Positions 10,444 to 20,000 of a stretch of 64,000 nucleotides of DNA are shown here, in pieces. Under the pieces are notes generated by a model, which had not been told where the DNA came from, did not search any database, and saw only the letters and a list, made by a program, of their open reading frames with translations. The first letter of the stretch is position 1, and each line of letters opens with the position of its first letter. Both the position numbers and the translations under genes were made by a program. This DNA comes from Desertivirga arenae (GTDB taxonomy: Bacteria; Bacteroidota; Bacteroidia; Sphingobacteriales; Sphingobacteriaceae): positions 346,406 to 410,405 of the forward strand of contig NZ_JAFEWE010000005.1 of NCBI RefSeq assembly GCF_017355785.1. Reading direction: 5' to 3'.

Positions 10444-11262
10444 CTATCCATCCAGGCAATTACTATTGAAAATGATGATCGGCAGATAAGTTTTCAAGGC
10501 GAAATCCTTGGTTACGCTTTTGTGAAATAAACGCTGCAGGAAGCCGTGTTTTTTACCAATTACCGAGATTATTTGAACTTGCTGGCAAGTTGCAAATTCC
10601 AGTAACCCCTCCTTTATATTCGAAACATTGATATAGTGATATTCTGGTTGCTCGCTTTCAAACATCCGCTGTAAGGTAGCCAGTTCGGAATTAACATCCG
10701 GATCGGGCTCTTCCGAAAACCAAACGTTCACGATAAGTAGTTGTGCTTTGAGCTCTTTAACAAACCATTTAACAGTGGTATCAGGGGTAAATTTGGTTAC
10801 TTCATTCAGGTCTGTTGCAAGGGCAACTTTCCTGATTTCTTCAAACTTAACATTTTCTGGAATTAATATTACCGGGATAGATGATTTGGAAATAATATGC
10901 AAAGTATTACTTCCTGCTATGGCTCTTTCTATTCTGCCTTTTCCTGTTGTCGACATAACAATTAACTCTACCTTATGCCTTTGAACTAGATCTGAGACCC
11001 CATCAATAAGAAGAGAATCATTTAAGTAGGTTTCTATACCTGTACCCTTTTTCACATGAGGTATAAGCCTTTCTTTAAATCCTTCTAATAAAGTTTTTGT
11101 TTGTTTATGTACGAGAGGTAACTCGGTAGCCCGGGAGGGCAAGGCTTTAGAATGGTATAAGAGGATAGACGAAATCTGTATTGTGTTGCTCAGATTGACA
11201 GCCCAAAGAGCTGCATTGAAAGACGATTCTGAAAAATCTGTTGGGATTAAGATAGCTTTCAT
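10444..11262 (-). CDS. tandem-domain universal stress protein (UspA family)
   Basis: 272 residues made of two Usp domains. The first (1 to about 140) opens with ILIPTDFSESSFNAALWAV and ends with the nucleotide-binding-like stretch STTGKGRIERAIAGSNT. The second (about 145-268) opens with KVALATDLNE and is more degenerate, lacking a clear glycine loop. Such cytosolic proteins are induced by stress or starvation and bind ATP or AMP. The gene is single and flanked by unrelated genes. Confidence 0.9.
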   Translation of the reverse strand: MKAILIPTDFSESSFNAALWAVNLSNTIQISSILLYHSKALPSRATELPLVHKQTKTLLEGFKERLIPHVKKGTGIETYLNDSLLIDGVSDLVQRHKVELIVMSTTGKGRIERAIAGSNTLHIISKSSIPVILIPENVKFEEIRKVALATDLNEVTKFTPDTTVKWFVKELKAQLLIVNVWFSEEPDPDVNSELATLQRMFESEQPEYHYINVSNIKEGLLEFATCQQVQIISVIGKKHGFLQRLFHKSVTKDFALKTYLPIIIFNSNCLDG

Positions 11263-11408
11263 ATCAGTTAAATGAGGAGGAACAAACCTGTAGGTAAACA
11301 GTAGCTACTTCTAAATTGATTTCGGAGGTAGGAGTTTGACTAATGTTATACCCAATATTTTGATCCTCCCTTTACTTCCGGATCTGCTAATCCGGTTGAT
11401 AATCTTCC

Positions 11409-12785
11409 CTACCCCACTGCATCATTCAGTGCGATTATAGCAGTTTTAAATTGCTCACGGGCAATAATAAATTGAATATTTACCTTCCTTAAGGCCACCC
11501 CCGCACTGATTATATTAATCTCATTTTTAGCAAGAGCGGTAGCACTTTTTGCCAGGAGGCCAGGCTGATCCATATTTGTCCCTAGAAGACAGACCATGGC
11601 AACAGGCTCAACGGCAGTCTTCTCAAAGGCTTGTTCCAGGTCTTCGATCAATTGCTTCTTAAAATCCGATTCCCATATAACGATCGAAATGCTGTTTGCG
11701 CTTGTCGTTTTAAACGTATAACTAACATTGTGCTTTGCAAATAGTTGCATGATCTGCAGGTCGCTACCTACATTACCAACCATCAAGGGATCATAAACAT
11801 CGATCAAAAGAAATTTATCAATCCCGGTGATCACTTCTACCCGCTTTAGAACAGATACATATTCCCTTGTTATAAGTGTACCTGGATGAGCAGGCTCAAA
11901 AGTGTTCTTTATTCTAAGGTTGATGCCACTAATTTCAAGAGGTTTTGAAGCTTTAGGATGGATGGCCTCCATGCCTACATCCGCTAACTGATCTGCAATA
12001 TCGTAATTAGTATATCCCACAGGCTTCACGTTGTCTATTCCAACAATACCAGGATCCGCAGTAGATAAATGGTACTCCTTGTGTATAATGGCCTCTTCAG
12101 GTTTAAGAATTCCTGCAATTTTACTGAAAGTAACTTCCGAGTAGCCACGGTCGAATTCGCGCATAATACCTTCAGTTCCTTTTGCGTAACCCGTAACAAT
12201 ACATAAGCAGCTATTCAGATCTATTGAAGAGAAAGTCTCTTTTATGCGTTGATCAATAGTGAAAGGGCGCTGGTCACCGAAGCCGCCGAGGTCTACAAAT
12301 ATTGCATTGATATCCCTTTTTCTTAGAATATTACTCAGTACAAATGCAGAATGCGTTTCTCCTATTGAAGCTAGAATCTCGCGTGCGGCAAGTAAGATAC
12401 CCTCCCGGCTAACATATCCAGAAGCGAGAATGTTAGCAAGGTTTTCGAGATAACCCTGCGCGGTTAGTACGTGGCTTTCAATGAATGTATTTGCTGCAGC
12501 AAGATCGAGTCCGAGATGAGAATAAGACTGGTTGATCTCCTTCAATCGTACAACCAATTGTTGGAGCGGCTGATGGAAGTCTTCATTATTAGCCAGACGG
12601 TGATAAACGCCCGGCTCAGCGGTTTTCTTATCTTCGAGGAGCAGGTTAGTAACACCGGAAAATGCCGATACAACAAAGACACGATTGTAAAGCTCTTCGC
12701 CAGACCGATTGTACAAAATGATATTATCAATCACCTCAGAAAGAGCACTCATTGAAGTACCCCCAATTTTTTCTACTGTCAACAT
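11409..12785 (-). CDS. monofunctional aspartate kinase
   Basis: 458 residues. Aspartate kinase makes aspartyl-phosphate, the first step towards lysine, threonine, methionine and isoleucine. The N-terminal kinase domain has VEKIGGTS near the start and VVSAFSGVTN. The C-terminus carries two ACT-type regulatory domains (about 310-455; LIDVYDPLMVG, MVCLLGTNMDQPGLLAKSA), implying feedback control. The overall form resembles the aspartokinases associated with ectoine clusters, but no ectABC genes are present here. The start ATG at 12785 fits the family N-terminus. It is isolated, downstream of the SDR terminator. Confidence 0.88.
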   Translation of the reverse strand: MLTVEKIGGTSMSALSEVIDNIILYNRSGEELYNRVFVVSAFSGVTNLLLEDKKTAEPGVYHRLANNEDFHQPLQQLVVRLKEINQSYSHLGLDLAAANTFIESHVLTAQGYLENLANILASGYVSREGILLAAREILASIGETHSAFVLSNILRKRDINAIFVDLGGFGDQRPFTIDQRIKETFSSIDLNSCLCIVTGYAKGTEGIMREFDRGYSEVTFSKIAGILKPEEAIIHKEYHLSTADPGIVGIDNVKPVGYTNYDIADQLADVGMEAIHPKASKPLEISGINLRIKNTFEPAHPGTLITREYVSVLKRVEVITGIDKFLLIDVYDPLMVGNVGSDLQIMQLFAKHNVSYTFKTTSANSISIVIWESDFKKQLIEDLEQAFEKTAVEPVAMVCLLGTNMDQPGLLAKSATALAKNEINIISAGVALRKVNIQFIIAREQFKTAIIALNDAVG

Positions 12786-12857
12786 AATTAACCTTGAAGG
12801 GGCGAAGCTATTAAATATATTCCTATTATTCCATCAGAAGCTTGTACTAGAGTAAAA

Positions 12858-12889
12858 TGCACCTTATACAGTAAAATGTATAAGGTGCA
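12858..12889 (-). terminator. terminator after the SDR gene
   Basis: A perfect 12-bp stem TGCACCTTATAC (12858-12869) / GTATAAGGTGCA (12878-12889) with an 8-base loop and TTTT just after it on the minus strand. It lies 11 bases after the SDR stop and before the aspartate kinase gene, so the two are separate transcripts. Confidence 0.8.
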
Positions 12890-12899
12890 CACTTCCCAA

Positions 12900-13694
12900 C
12901 TATATGATTGTTTTTATCGTTCCGCCTTCAACCCTGATAGCAGCTCCATTGATGGCAGATGCCAAAGGGCTAACATAATAAGCTACGGTATTGGCCACCT
13001 CCTCCACTGATGCGAAACGTTGAATCAAAGATGTTGGCCTGATATCTTTGAAGAAGTTCTGCTCGGCTTCCGGTGCTGAAATCCCAGCAGCTTCAGCCAT
13101 TTCAGAAATAAAGCTTTCAATTCCTCTTGATTTTGTTGGTCCGGGTAAAATAGAATTTACTGTCACTCCTGTACCCTTTGTAAGCTCGGCCATACCGCGG
13201 CTGACTGCTATCTGCGCAGTTTTTGTCATTCCGTAATGAACCATCTCACTTGCCACCGAAACGGCCGTTTCACTTGAAATAAAAATCACCCGTCCCCAGT
13301 TGTTTTTTAACATTTTAGGGAACAGGTATCGCGATAAGCGTACACCGCTCATTACGTTCATATCAAAAAAGCGGAACCAATCCTCATCTGAGATATCTTC
13401 AAAGGGTCTTGGTTCAAATATTCCTGCATTATTTATAAGGATATCAATAGGAGGAAGATTTCTGAGTAAATCGTTTATCTCATCTACCTTTAAAAAATCG
13501 GCAGCAATACCTGAAACATTATTATTAGATGATGTTTTTTTCAAAGCTAGAACAGCTGCATCAACCGCACCCTGAGTTCTTCCATTGATAATGACTGTGG
13601 CACCTTCTGCAGCGAGGCGCCCGGCTATTGCGTAACCGATTCCAGCTGTTGATCCGCTAATGAAAGCAGTTTTATTTTTTAATTGTAAATCCAT
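12900..13694 (-). CDS. SDR-family oxidoreductase
   Basis: 264 residues of the classical short-chain dehydrogenase fold. It shows the cofactor-binding GSTAGIGYAIA (about 14-24), the NNAG motif, catalytic S (FISSETAVS) and YxxxK (YGMTKTA), and an NADP-compatible N-terminal Arg (NGRTQG). The substrate is unknown. It starts 15 bases after the stop of the DJ-1/PfpI gene, so the two form an operon that probably handles reactive carbonyl or oxidative stress (inference). Confidence 0.9.
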   Translation of the reverse strand: MDLQLKNKTAFISGSTAGIGYAIAGRLAAEGATVIINGRTQGAVDAAVLALKKTSSNNNVSGIAADFLKVDEINDLLRNLPPIDILINNAGIFEPRPFEDISDEDWFRFFDMNVMSGVRLSRYLFPKMLKNNWGRVIFISSETAVSVASEMVHYGMTKTAQIAVSRGMAELTKGTGVTVNSILPGPTKSRGIESFISEMAEAAGISAPEAEQNFFKDIRPTSLIQRFASVEEVANTVAYYVSPLASAINGAAIRVEGGTIKTII

Positions 13695-13709
13695 TTTATT
13701 TTTGAAAAT

Positions 13710-14495
13710 TTATTTGTTTATAATCTCTAAAATCGCCTTCCCCACACTACTGGCAGACTGTGGGTTTTGTCCAGTAATCACTCTTGCGTCAATAGCTACA
13801 TGAACTTGCCAGGGTGCAGACTTCTCAAACTTTGACCCTCGCTCTATCAATTTCGTCTCGAGAGAAAATGGCACAATCTCATTCATTTTAACTTCTGTCT
13901 CTTCTTCGTTGGTAAATGCGTTGATCTTCTTCCCCTCAATCAGATATTTGCCGTTGCTAAGCTTGATATTTACAAGACCGGCTGGTCCGTGACAAACAGC
14001 AGCCACTACTCCCCCTCTCTCGTATATATCCCGGGCAATGGCTGCCAATTTTGTATCTTCTGCTAAATCCCACATGGCGCCATGCCCTCCTGCATAAAAA
14101 ATTGCATCGTATTCTGCTGCCTTCACTTGAGCAGGACTCAAGGTATTATTAATCTTATCAGAATAAACCTTATCATTCCAAAACCGGGCATTAATCTCAT
14201 CAGTTAAATCGAATCCGTCTATGGGCGCCTTTCCCCCCTTCGGACTTACAAAGTCGATCTCAAATCCCGCATTTCTCAACACCTCCCAGGGATGGGAGAC
14301 TTCAGATAAATAATATCCCGTAGGTTCTCCAGTAGATCCCTTTTTGTCGTGGCTAGTCACCACGAATAAAATTTTCTTTTTCATAGCTTTTGATTTTTTG
14401 ATGTGGGTATTTCCTTGTGAAAGTACTGCAACTGGTGTCAGAAACAGTATAAGCGCCGTGGAGAGGCGGCGTAGAACCTTAAAATTTATATTCAT
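13710..14495 (-). CDS. DJ-1/PfpI (Hsp31-like) class I glutamine amidotransferase-fold protein with signal peptide
   Basis: 261 residues. An N-terminal signal peptide (to about residue 27, VAVLSQG) implies export; an internal Met (MKKKILFVV, residue 38) would give a cytosolic form. The fold shows the nucleophile elbow AVCHGPAG with the catalytic Cys, and the upstream STGEPTGYYLSEVSHP stretch carrying the conserved Glu of Hsp31-type proteins. Relatives are glyoxalase III-type deglycases or chaperones. It is the first gene of a two-gene operon, with a CRP-type palindrome 74-89 bases upstream. Confidence 0.88.
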   Translation of the reverse strand: MNINFKVLRRLSTALILFLTPVAVLSQGNTHIKKSKAMKKKILFVVTSHDKKGSTGEPTGYYLSEVSHPWEVLRNAGFEIDFVSPKGGKAPIDGFDLTDEINARFWNDKVYSDKINNTLSPAQVKAAEYDAIFYAGGHGAMWDLAEDTKLAAIARDIYERGGVVAAVCHGPAGLVNIKLSNGKYLIEGKKINAFTNEEETEVKMNEIVPFSLETKLIERGSKFEKSAPWQVHVAIDARVITGQNPQSASSVGKAILEIINK

Positions 14496-14516
14496 AGTCT
14501 TGCTTTATTTCCTTCG

Positions 14517-14526
14517 CAAAATTGTA
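14517..14526 (-). promoter_or_regulatory. possible -7 region of the DJ-1/PfpI operon
   Basis: TACAATTTTG on the minus strand is close to TAnnTTTG but with four rather than two spacer bases. It lies 22 bases before the ATG. If used, it would put the TGTGA palindrome in the -60s, an activator position. Confidence 0.3.
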
Positions 14527-14568
14527 GCTAAGGCAAGACTTAGCACAGGAATGAGGTCACTAATTTGA

Positions 14569-14584
14569 TGTGAGGTAAGTCACA
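14569..14584. promoter_or_regulatory. perfect CRP/FNR-type operator
   Basis: TGTGA-GGTAAG-TCACA: both half-sites match the CRP-family consensus exactly with 6-base spacing. It lies between the broken Crp/Fnr-type gene (ends 14673) and the DJ-1/PfpI gene (starts 14495), the only gap where it could control that operon. Confidence 0.65.
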
Positions 14585-14672
14585 CCTTAAAGGGCTCCCA
14601 ATCGATGGAAAAAAGATCGTTGAAACTGAAAGGTGACTAAAAGATGCTAAGGCTATCACAAAAGGAAGCCCT

Positions 14673-15235
14673 TTAACTGGTTAAACGACTTAAAGTCTCG
14701 CGCGAAACTCCGAGATAAGCTGCAATAAGAGATTTGGGAACGCGCTGAATTAAAGAAGGATGTTGCTGCATAAGTTGCTCATATCTCTCTTTCGCGTTAT
14801 TATTCATTAATGATAAGATTCTTTGTTGAAGGGCAATATAGCCTCCATTTGATTTCCTTCTGAAGAAATGCTCGACTTTATGTATTTCGGCACACAACTT
14901 CTCGCGGTTTAAAAGCGAGAGGCAAAGTACTTCAACATCTTCAAGGCAAACTATATCAAGAGTAGCATTAGTTTGGTTGAAATAGGCTTGGTAATCGCAG
15001 ATCCACCAGTCAACCATTGCAAATTGGAGGATATGTTCCTTACCGTCGGAATTAGTGAATGAAGCTTTTAGCAACCCCTTTAAAAAAAAAAATCATTAAA
15101 AACAGGGCTATCAGCTTGAATTAGAAACTGATGCTTTTTAAACTTACGCGACGTAAAATGGGATAAAATGTACTCAAATTCCTGATCCGTAAGGGGGCTG
15201 AATTTCTCTATATGACTGCGCAATTCAATGCTCAT
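14673..15235 (-). pseudogene. Crp/Fnr-family regulator interrupted by a -1 frameshift in a T11 tract
   Basis: An ATG at 15235 opens a frame of 51 codons (MSIELRSHIEKFSPL...). It runs into eleven T (15092-15082) and stops at TAA. The remaining 133 codons continue in another frame (KASFTNSDGKEHILQFAM... to SRETLSRL). With twelve T the frame would be whole and give about 187 residues, the usual size of Bacteroidota Crp/Fnr regulators: a cyclic-nucleotide-binding-type beta-roll, then a C-terminal HTH (IAAYLGVSRETLSRL). It may be a real mutation, a phase-variable or slippage-decoded gene, or a sequencing error. It neighbours a perfect CRP-type operator. Confidence 0.85.
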
Positions 15236-15260
15236 CCAACAAATTTAGCTAAACTTGGTC

Positions 15261-16700
15261 CTATTGAAACTTAATCACTACAAGTTTCTTATCCTGCTTG
15301 TCATAATAGGCAAACTGATGATAATTGTTAGCAACAAATACAGATGAACCATCCTCTGGAATTTTGATGGACTCTGAAAATTCTTGTATTTGCTCTGCTA
15401 CAGAAAGCTTCATTTCTCCTTCAATATGTTGCCCGGAAGAAGGATTAGCAAGTGCCTTAAAGCGGGTAACTCGATTCCAGGATGCACCTCCTCCAAAAGT
15501 AGGGTAAAATGACATGCTTGCACCTCCCATTGGCATAAACCCCCCGGTTGTCTGGGTTATTTTTTTATAAGCGCCAACAGTAATTTCGTCCTGGCCATAA
15601 GAATTCCTCACAGCCGTAATAACCGGATCTCCGTTGGTAACTTTTCTCAGAAACTGCTTTGTTTTTGAAAGCTCTCTACTGGCGTTCATAGAATATACCG
15701 TTCCACCCCCATCTTGGGTTATAGGCGTGTTTCTAAAGTGAATAAGGTCTTCTGCTGCTGTATAAAATTTAGCGATTTGCTCACCAGTATTAAAGTCGTT
15801 AATGGTGATACCAAGACCTTCGGAACTGGCAAGGACAGAATACAGGCGGTCTTTTAACAGAAAAGAATTAAACTTAGAAAAGTATTCATTCTCCTGATCA
15901 CTACATTTTCTTTTTACTTCCCTAATGCTTACCTCACTATTACCCAAATTAAATATCAACAACTTTAATGATTCTGGATCTTTATCCATTAATAAAATTA
16001 AGCTATCATTCCTCAAGTATAATTTATTAGGCGCATCAGCAATATCTGCTTCACACTCTATCTCTGGGTCAACTATTGCTATGTCAGCAGATTTTGATAA
16101 GCCAGAATATGAAGACAGTTCGTTCCATAAACTCCCATTTCGTAGATTTTTGTTTATTCCGTTTACTGTCAGGTCAAAGCGTACCTTATTTATTTTATCA
16201 GCTCCGGCAAATTTATAAACATTGAAGACGGCGGATTTTTTGGAGGCAGTGATGTAGAGAAAATTATTAGGAGAATTGAGTTGTCCTAGTATCTTTTCAC
16301 CCTTGAATTCCAATGGCAATGTATATTCCTTAACTACCCCGGTCACCACATCTACCTCCTTATTAATTAAATTACCGAGATAGGTCGACTTTAAATAAAT
16401 CTCTATTTTATCCTTGTTAATAAAGCCGCCTAGAAATTGCTCATCTCCAGCTGTCGTTTCAACGTTTTTTATGGCCTGCATCTTACTGTCAAACAAAAAC
16501 ACTTTCAAGCGTTCATCATTTTTCAGCAACACGCAACTGCTACTTTTGGTGGAATCGGAAATACTTTTAATCCTTATTGGGCCATGCCCTCCGCGCCAGC
16601 CAATAATCTGCTCAAAAGGTTTATCCTGACTAAATGCAAATTGACTAAAGAAAATGCATAGGGAGGTAATTAGAATTCTAATAAAAATGTGAGGGTTCAC
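15261..16700 (-). CDS. secreted protein of unknown function
   Basis: 479 residues with a clear signal peptide (residues 1-24, ending FAFSQ). The mature part is beta-rich, with repeated short strands and KDRLYSVLASS / DKIEIYLKS type segments. This could be a propeller-like or WD/Kelch-like shape, but I recognise no family. A glycine- and methionine-rich stretch (GGFMPMGGASMSFYPTFGGG) sits at about residues 391-410. It stands alone, divergent from the SusC gene. Confidence 0.6.
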   Translation of the reverse strand: MNPHIFIRILITSLCIFFSQFAFSQDKPFEQIIGWRGGHGPIRIKSISDSTKSSSCVLLKNDERLKVFLFDSKMQAIKNVETTAGDEQFLGGFINKDKIEIYLKSTYLGNLINKEVDVVTGVVKEYTLPLEFKGEKILGQLNSPNNFLYITASKKSAVFNVYKFAGADKINKVRFDLTVNGINKNLRNGSLWNELSSYSGLSKSADIAIVDPEIECEADIADAPNKLYLRNDSLILLMDKDPESLKLLIFNLGNSEVSIREVKRKCSDQENEYFSKFNSFLLKDRLYSVLASSEGLGITINDFNTGEQIAKFYTAAEDLIHFRNTPITQDGGGTVYSMNASRELSKTKQFLRKVTNGDPVITAVRNSYGQDEITVGAYKKITQTTGGFMPMGGASMSFYPTFGGGASWNRVTRFKALANPSSGQHIEGEMKLSVAEQIQEFSESIKIPEDGSSVFVANNYHQFAYYDKQDKKLVVIKFQ

Positions 16701-17033
16701 GGCTATTAAATTTATAGGGTAAAGATAAGAAGATTCTCGTAAAGATTCGATTTAAGAAACGTAGACCCGCCATTTAACAGTTTCATTGCATATTTTATCT
16801 CCTTTCATGTTTCATTGCATATTCCCCAATTGAGAACTACTTGCACACTCCTCCTAAATATTTAATTATAAACCTAAAAACAGCCGGACATTACGTTGCT
16901 GTAATATCTTTATTAATACAACTTAAACACTTAATAATTATCAGTATTTAAAGTAACATAAGGATAAAAAACCAAAAGCTAATTCCTTAACCTCCATCTC
17001 TAACCTTTGCCCTGTCATTAATCAAGCTCTTAT
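16701..17033. other. 333-base divergent intergenic region upstream of SusC
   Basis: No gene seen. It holds a 15-bp perfect direct repeat (16779-16793 and 16808-16822) and, close to the SusC start, TAACCTTTG at 17001-17009, one base longer than the usual TAnnTTTG -7 box. Confidence 0.6.
16779..16822. promoter_or_regulatory. 15-bp direct repeat, candidate regulator site
   Basis: GTTTCATTGCATATT occurs at 16779-16793 and again at 16808-16822, 29 bases start to start (close to three helical turns). It lies in the control region between the unknown secreted protein and the phosphodiester SusC operon. Confidence 0.5.
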
Positions 17034-20000
17034 ATGATGAATTTTCTACTTACCTACGTAAAGGGTATCCTTTTACTCTTCTTTCTTTTATCGGGCGTAG
17101 CTCAAGCACAAACAGCACTGGTAAAAGGCCAGGTACTCTCTCTCGAAACTAATAAACCTTTAGCAGGGGTTTCAATAAAGGTTAAAGGTACAAATCGGGG
17201 AACCTCCTCTGATCTTGAGGGGAAATTTTCAATTAATGCTAACTCCACCGAAACCCTAATCGCTACCTTTATTGGCTATACATCGGAAGAGGTTTTAGCA
17301 AGGGAAGCGTCTGTTATCTACATGGCTTCTGAATCAAAAGCACTTAACGAGGTAGTAGTAACAGCCTTAGGTATTAAAAGAGAGGAGAAGTCCTTAGGAT
17401 ACGCTGCACAAAGCCTAAAAAACGATGCAGTTACCGATGCAAGAACCACTAACTGGGTGAATTCCCTTTCAGGCAAAGTTGCAGGACTCAACATTCAGGG
17501 AACTGGGTCGGGTCCTGTGTCTTCATCGCGAATTACCTTAAGAGGGGAATCTTCGCTCAACCTTGACAATAATCAGGCGCTTATTGTCGTGGACGGTATC
17601 CCTGTCAGTAATAAGATAACCGGTACTGGTTTTAAAGCTCACCTTGCTACAGACAGTCCTGTGGATTTTGGTTCAAGTATGTCTGATATCAATCCTGATG
17701 ATATAGAAACCGTCACTGTACTTAAAGGCGCAGGGGCTACTGCTTTGTATGGAAGCCGTGCAGCATCAGGAGCTATTATTATCACTACTAAGTCTGGTAA
17801 AGCACAAAAAGGTATTGGTGTTACCTATAACACTACAGTAAGTTTTGACCAGGTAAATCGCTGGCCCGATTATCAGTTCGAATACGGTGAAGGTCGGACA
17901 GATAGCTATTATTCGTATGGCAACACTGCCGATGGTATGAATACCAGTACAACGGCCTCAGCAGGCCGGGCCTGGGGACCAAAATTCGATGGCCAGATGT
18001 ATTATCAATACAATCCTTCTGCTGCGGATGGAATTTCAACTGAAAGGACACCTTGGGTGGCAGACAAAAATTACATTTCAGACTACTTTAAAACAGGAAG
18101 AACGCTTACTAATAGCGTAAATCTTGAGGGTGGCTCTGATAAGGGTTCGATCAGGGCGTCAATTACTCATATGACGAATGACTGGATCGTGGAGAATACT
18201 GGTTTCAAAAGATTGACTACTGCCCTATCTGCTAACTATAAATTAACAGATAAATTAAAGGTTTCAGCTAAAGCAAATTACACCAACAAGAAAAGCGATA
18301 ATCTTCCATCAGCGGGTTACAATAATCAAACACTGATGTATTTCCTGATCATCGGAACGGCACCAAACATTAAGGCAGATTGGTTTAAACCCATGTGGAA
18401 ACCAGGTTTGGAGGGCGTTCAACAATTCCAGCCATTTAACCCTGGACCAGATAATCCTTACATTGAGATGTATGAGGTTTTAAATACCATGAACCGTCAT
18501 GGTATTGTCGGAGGTCTTACTGCAAACTATACTTTTTCCCCTAAGCTGGAACTGATGGTAAGAAGCGGACTGGATTTGGCCTTTGAATATCGTTCTCAAC
18601 AACGTCCGTATAGCATTACCCGCTATCCACGAGGAATGTACAGGGAGCAAAACGTTTTTTCGAATGAGATCAATACAGACGCATTACTAACCTTTAAAGA
18701 TAAGATCGGCTCCGATGTTTCCTTTAGCATTTCAGGAGGAGGAAATATAATGTCTCAAACCTATGATTTCGCTGGCATGTACGCTGATCAACTTGCACAG
18801 CCCGGCATTTATCAAATTTCGAACAGCTTAGACCAGGCCGTTGCAGATCCTCTTAAGACACGAAAGTCAATCCATAGTGCATATGGTTTGGCCCAGTTTT
18901 CATTCAAAGATAGGATCTTTGTTGATTTGACCGGAAGAAATGATTGGTCAAGCGCCTTGCCATATAAAAACAATTCTTTCTTCTATCCTTCAGTTAGTAC
19001 GAGTTTCATCGCTAATGAAATATTTAATCTTCCGAAAGCTATTTCTTATGCAAAGCTTCGTTTGTCGCTTGCACAGGTAGGGAATGACACACGGCCTTAC
19101 CAGGATCAGAAATACTATGACCGGATCTATAGTAACAGCTTTACCAACCCTTCTACACTTTACAATCCGGATCTTCAACCAGAAATCACTACTTCCACCG
19201 AAGCGGGTCTTGATGTACGATTGTTTCAAAACCGTCTTGGCCTGGACCTGGCAATATATAACAACAACAGTAAAAACCAAATCCTTGCTGTGCCTTTGGA
19301 TCAGACTTCCGGGTATTCAAGTGCTTTGGTAAATGCAGGATTGATAAATAGCCGTGGATTGGAAGTTTCACTAAACGGAAAACCTGTAAAAGGCAAAAAG
19401 TTTAATTGGAGCACGACTTTAAACTGGGCTGCTAACAGAAGCTACGTGCGTGAATTGAGGGAAGGTATTACTAGTCAGATCCTGTATTCACACGAATCCA
19501 ATGTGAGTATAGAGGCCAGGGTTGGAGGACGAATGGGAGATCTTTACGGAAAAGGATTTCAAAGAGCTCCTGACGGACAGATCATTTACACTACGGAAGG
19601 AGTTCCAGCTACACCCGACCCGCTTCTTCGTAAATGGGGAAACGCATTTCCAGATTGGAAGGCAGGTTTGATGAACGAATTTTCGTTTAAAAATGTAAGA
19701 ATAAGTGCATTAATTGAGGGTCAGGCAGGCGGAAGTATGTACTCTCAAACTAATCATAAGAATAATACATTAGGAAAAACAATGGTAACCTTACCTGGCC
19801 GGGATGAAGGGATCATTGGGTTAGGAGTTGTAAAGCAGACTGATGGCTCTTTTGTTCCAAATACTACACGGGTAAAGGCAATGACCTATTATGACAACTA
19901 TTATCAAATAGGTAATGCCGAGACTAACATATTCAGTACTGACTTCCTGAAATTGCGGGAAGCACGTATAGAATGGGACTTGCCTAAAAAATTATTAAAT

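Noticed and set aside
11378..11395. Hairpin CCGGAT/ATCCGG after the aspartate kinase gene
   Set aside because: Only 6 bp and no T-run; too weak to call a terminator.
11409..12785. Ectoine biosynthesis cluster, suggested by the aspartokinase type
   Set aside because: No ectA, ectB or ectC gene lies nearby; the enzyme is kept as a general aspartate kinase.
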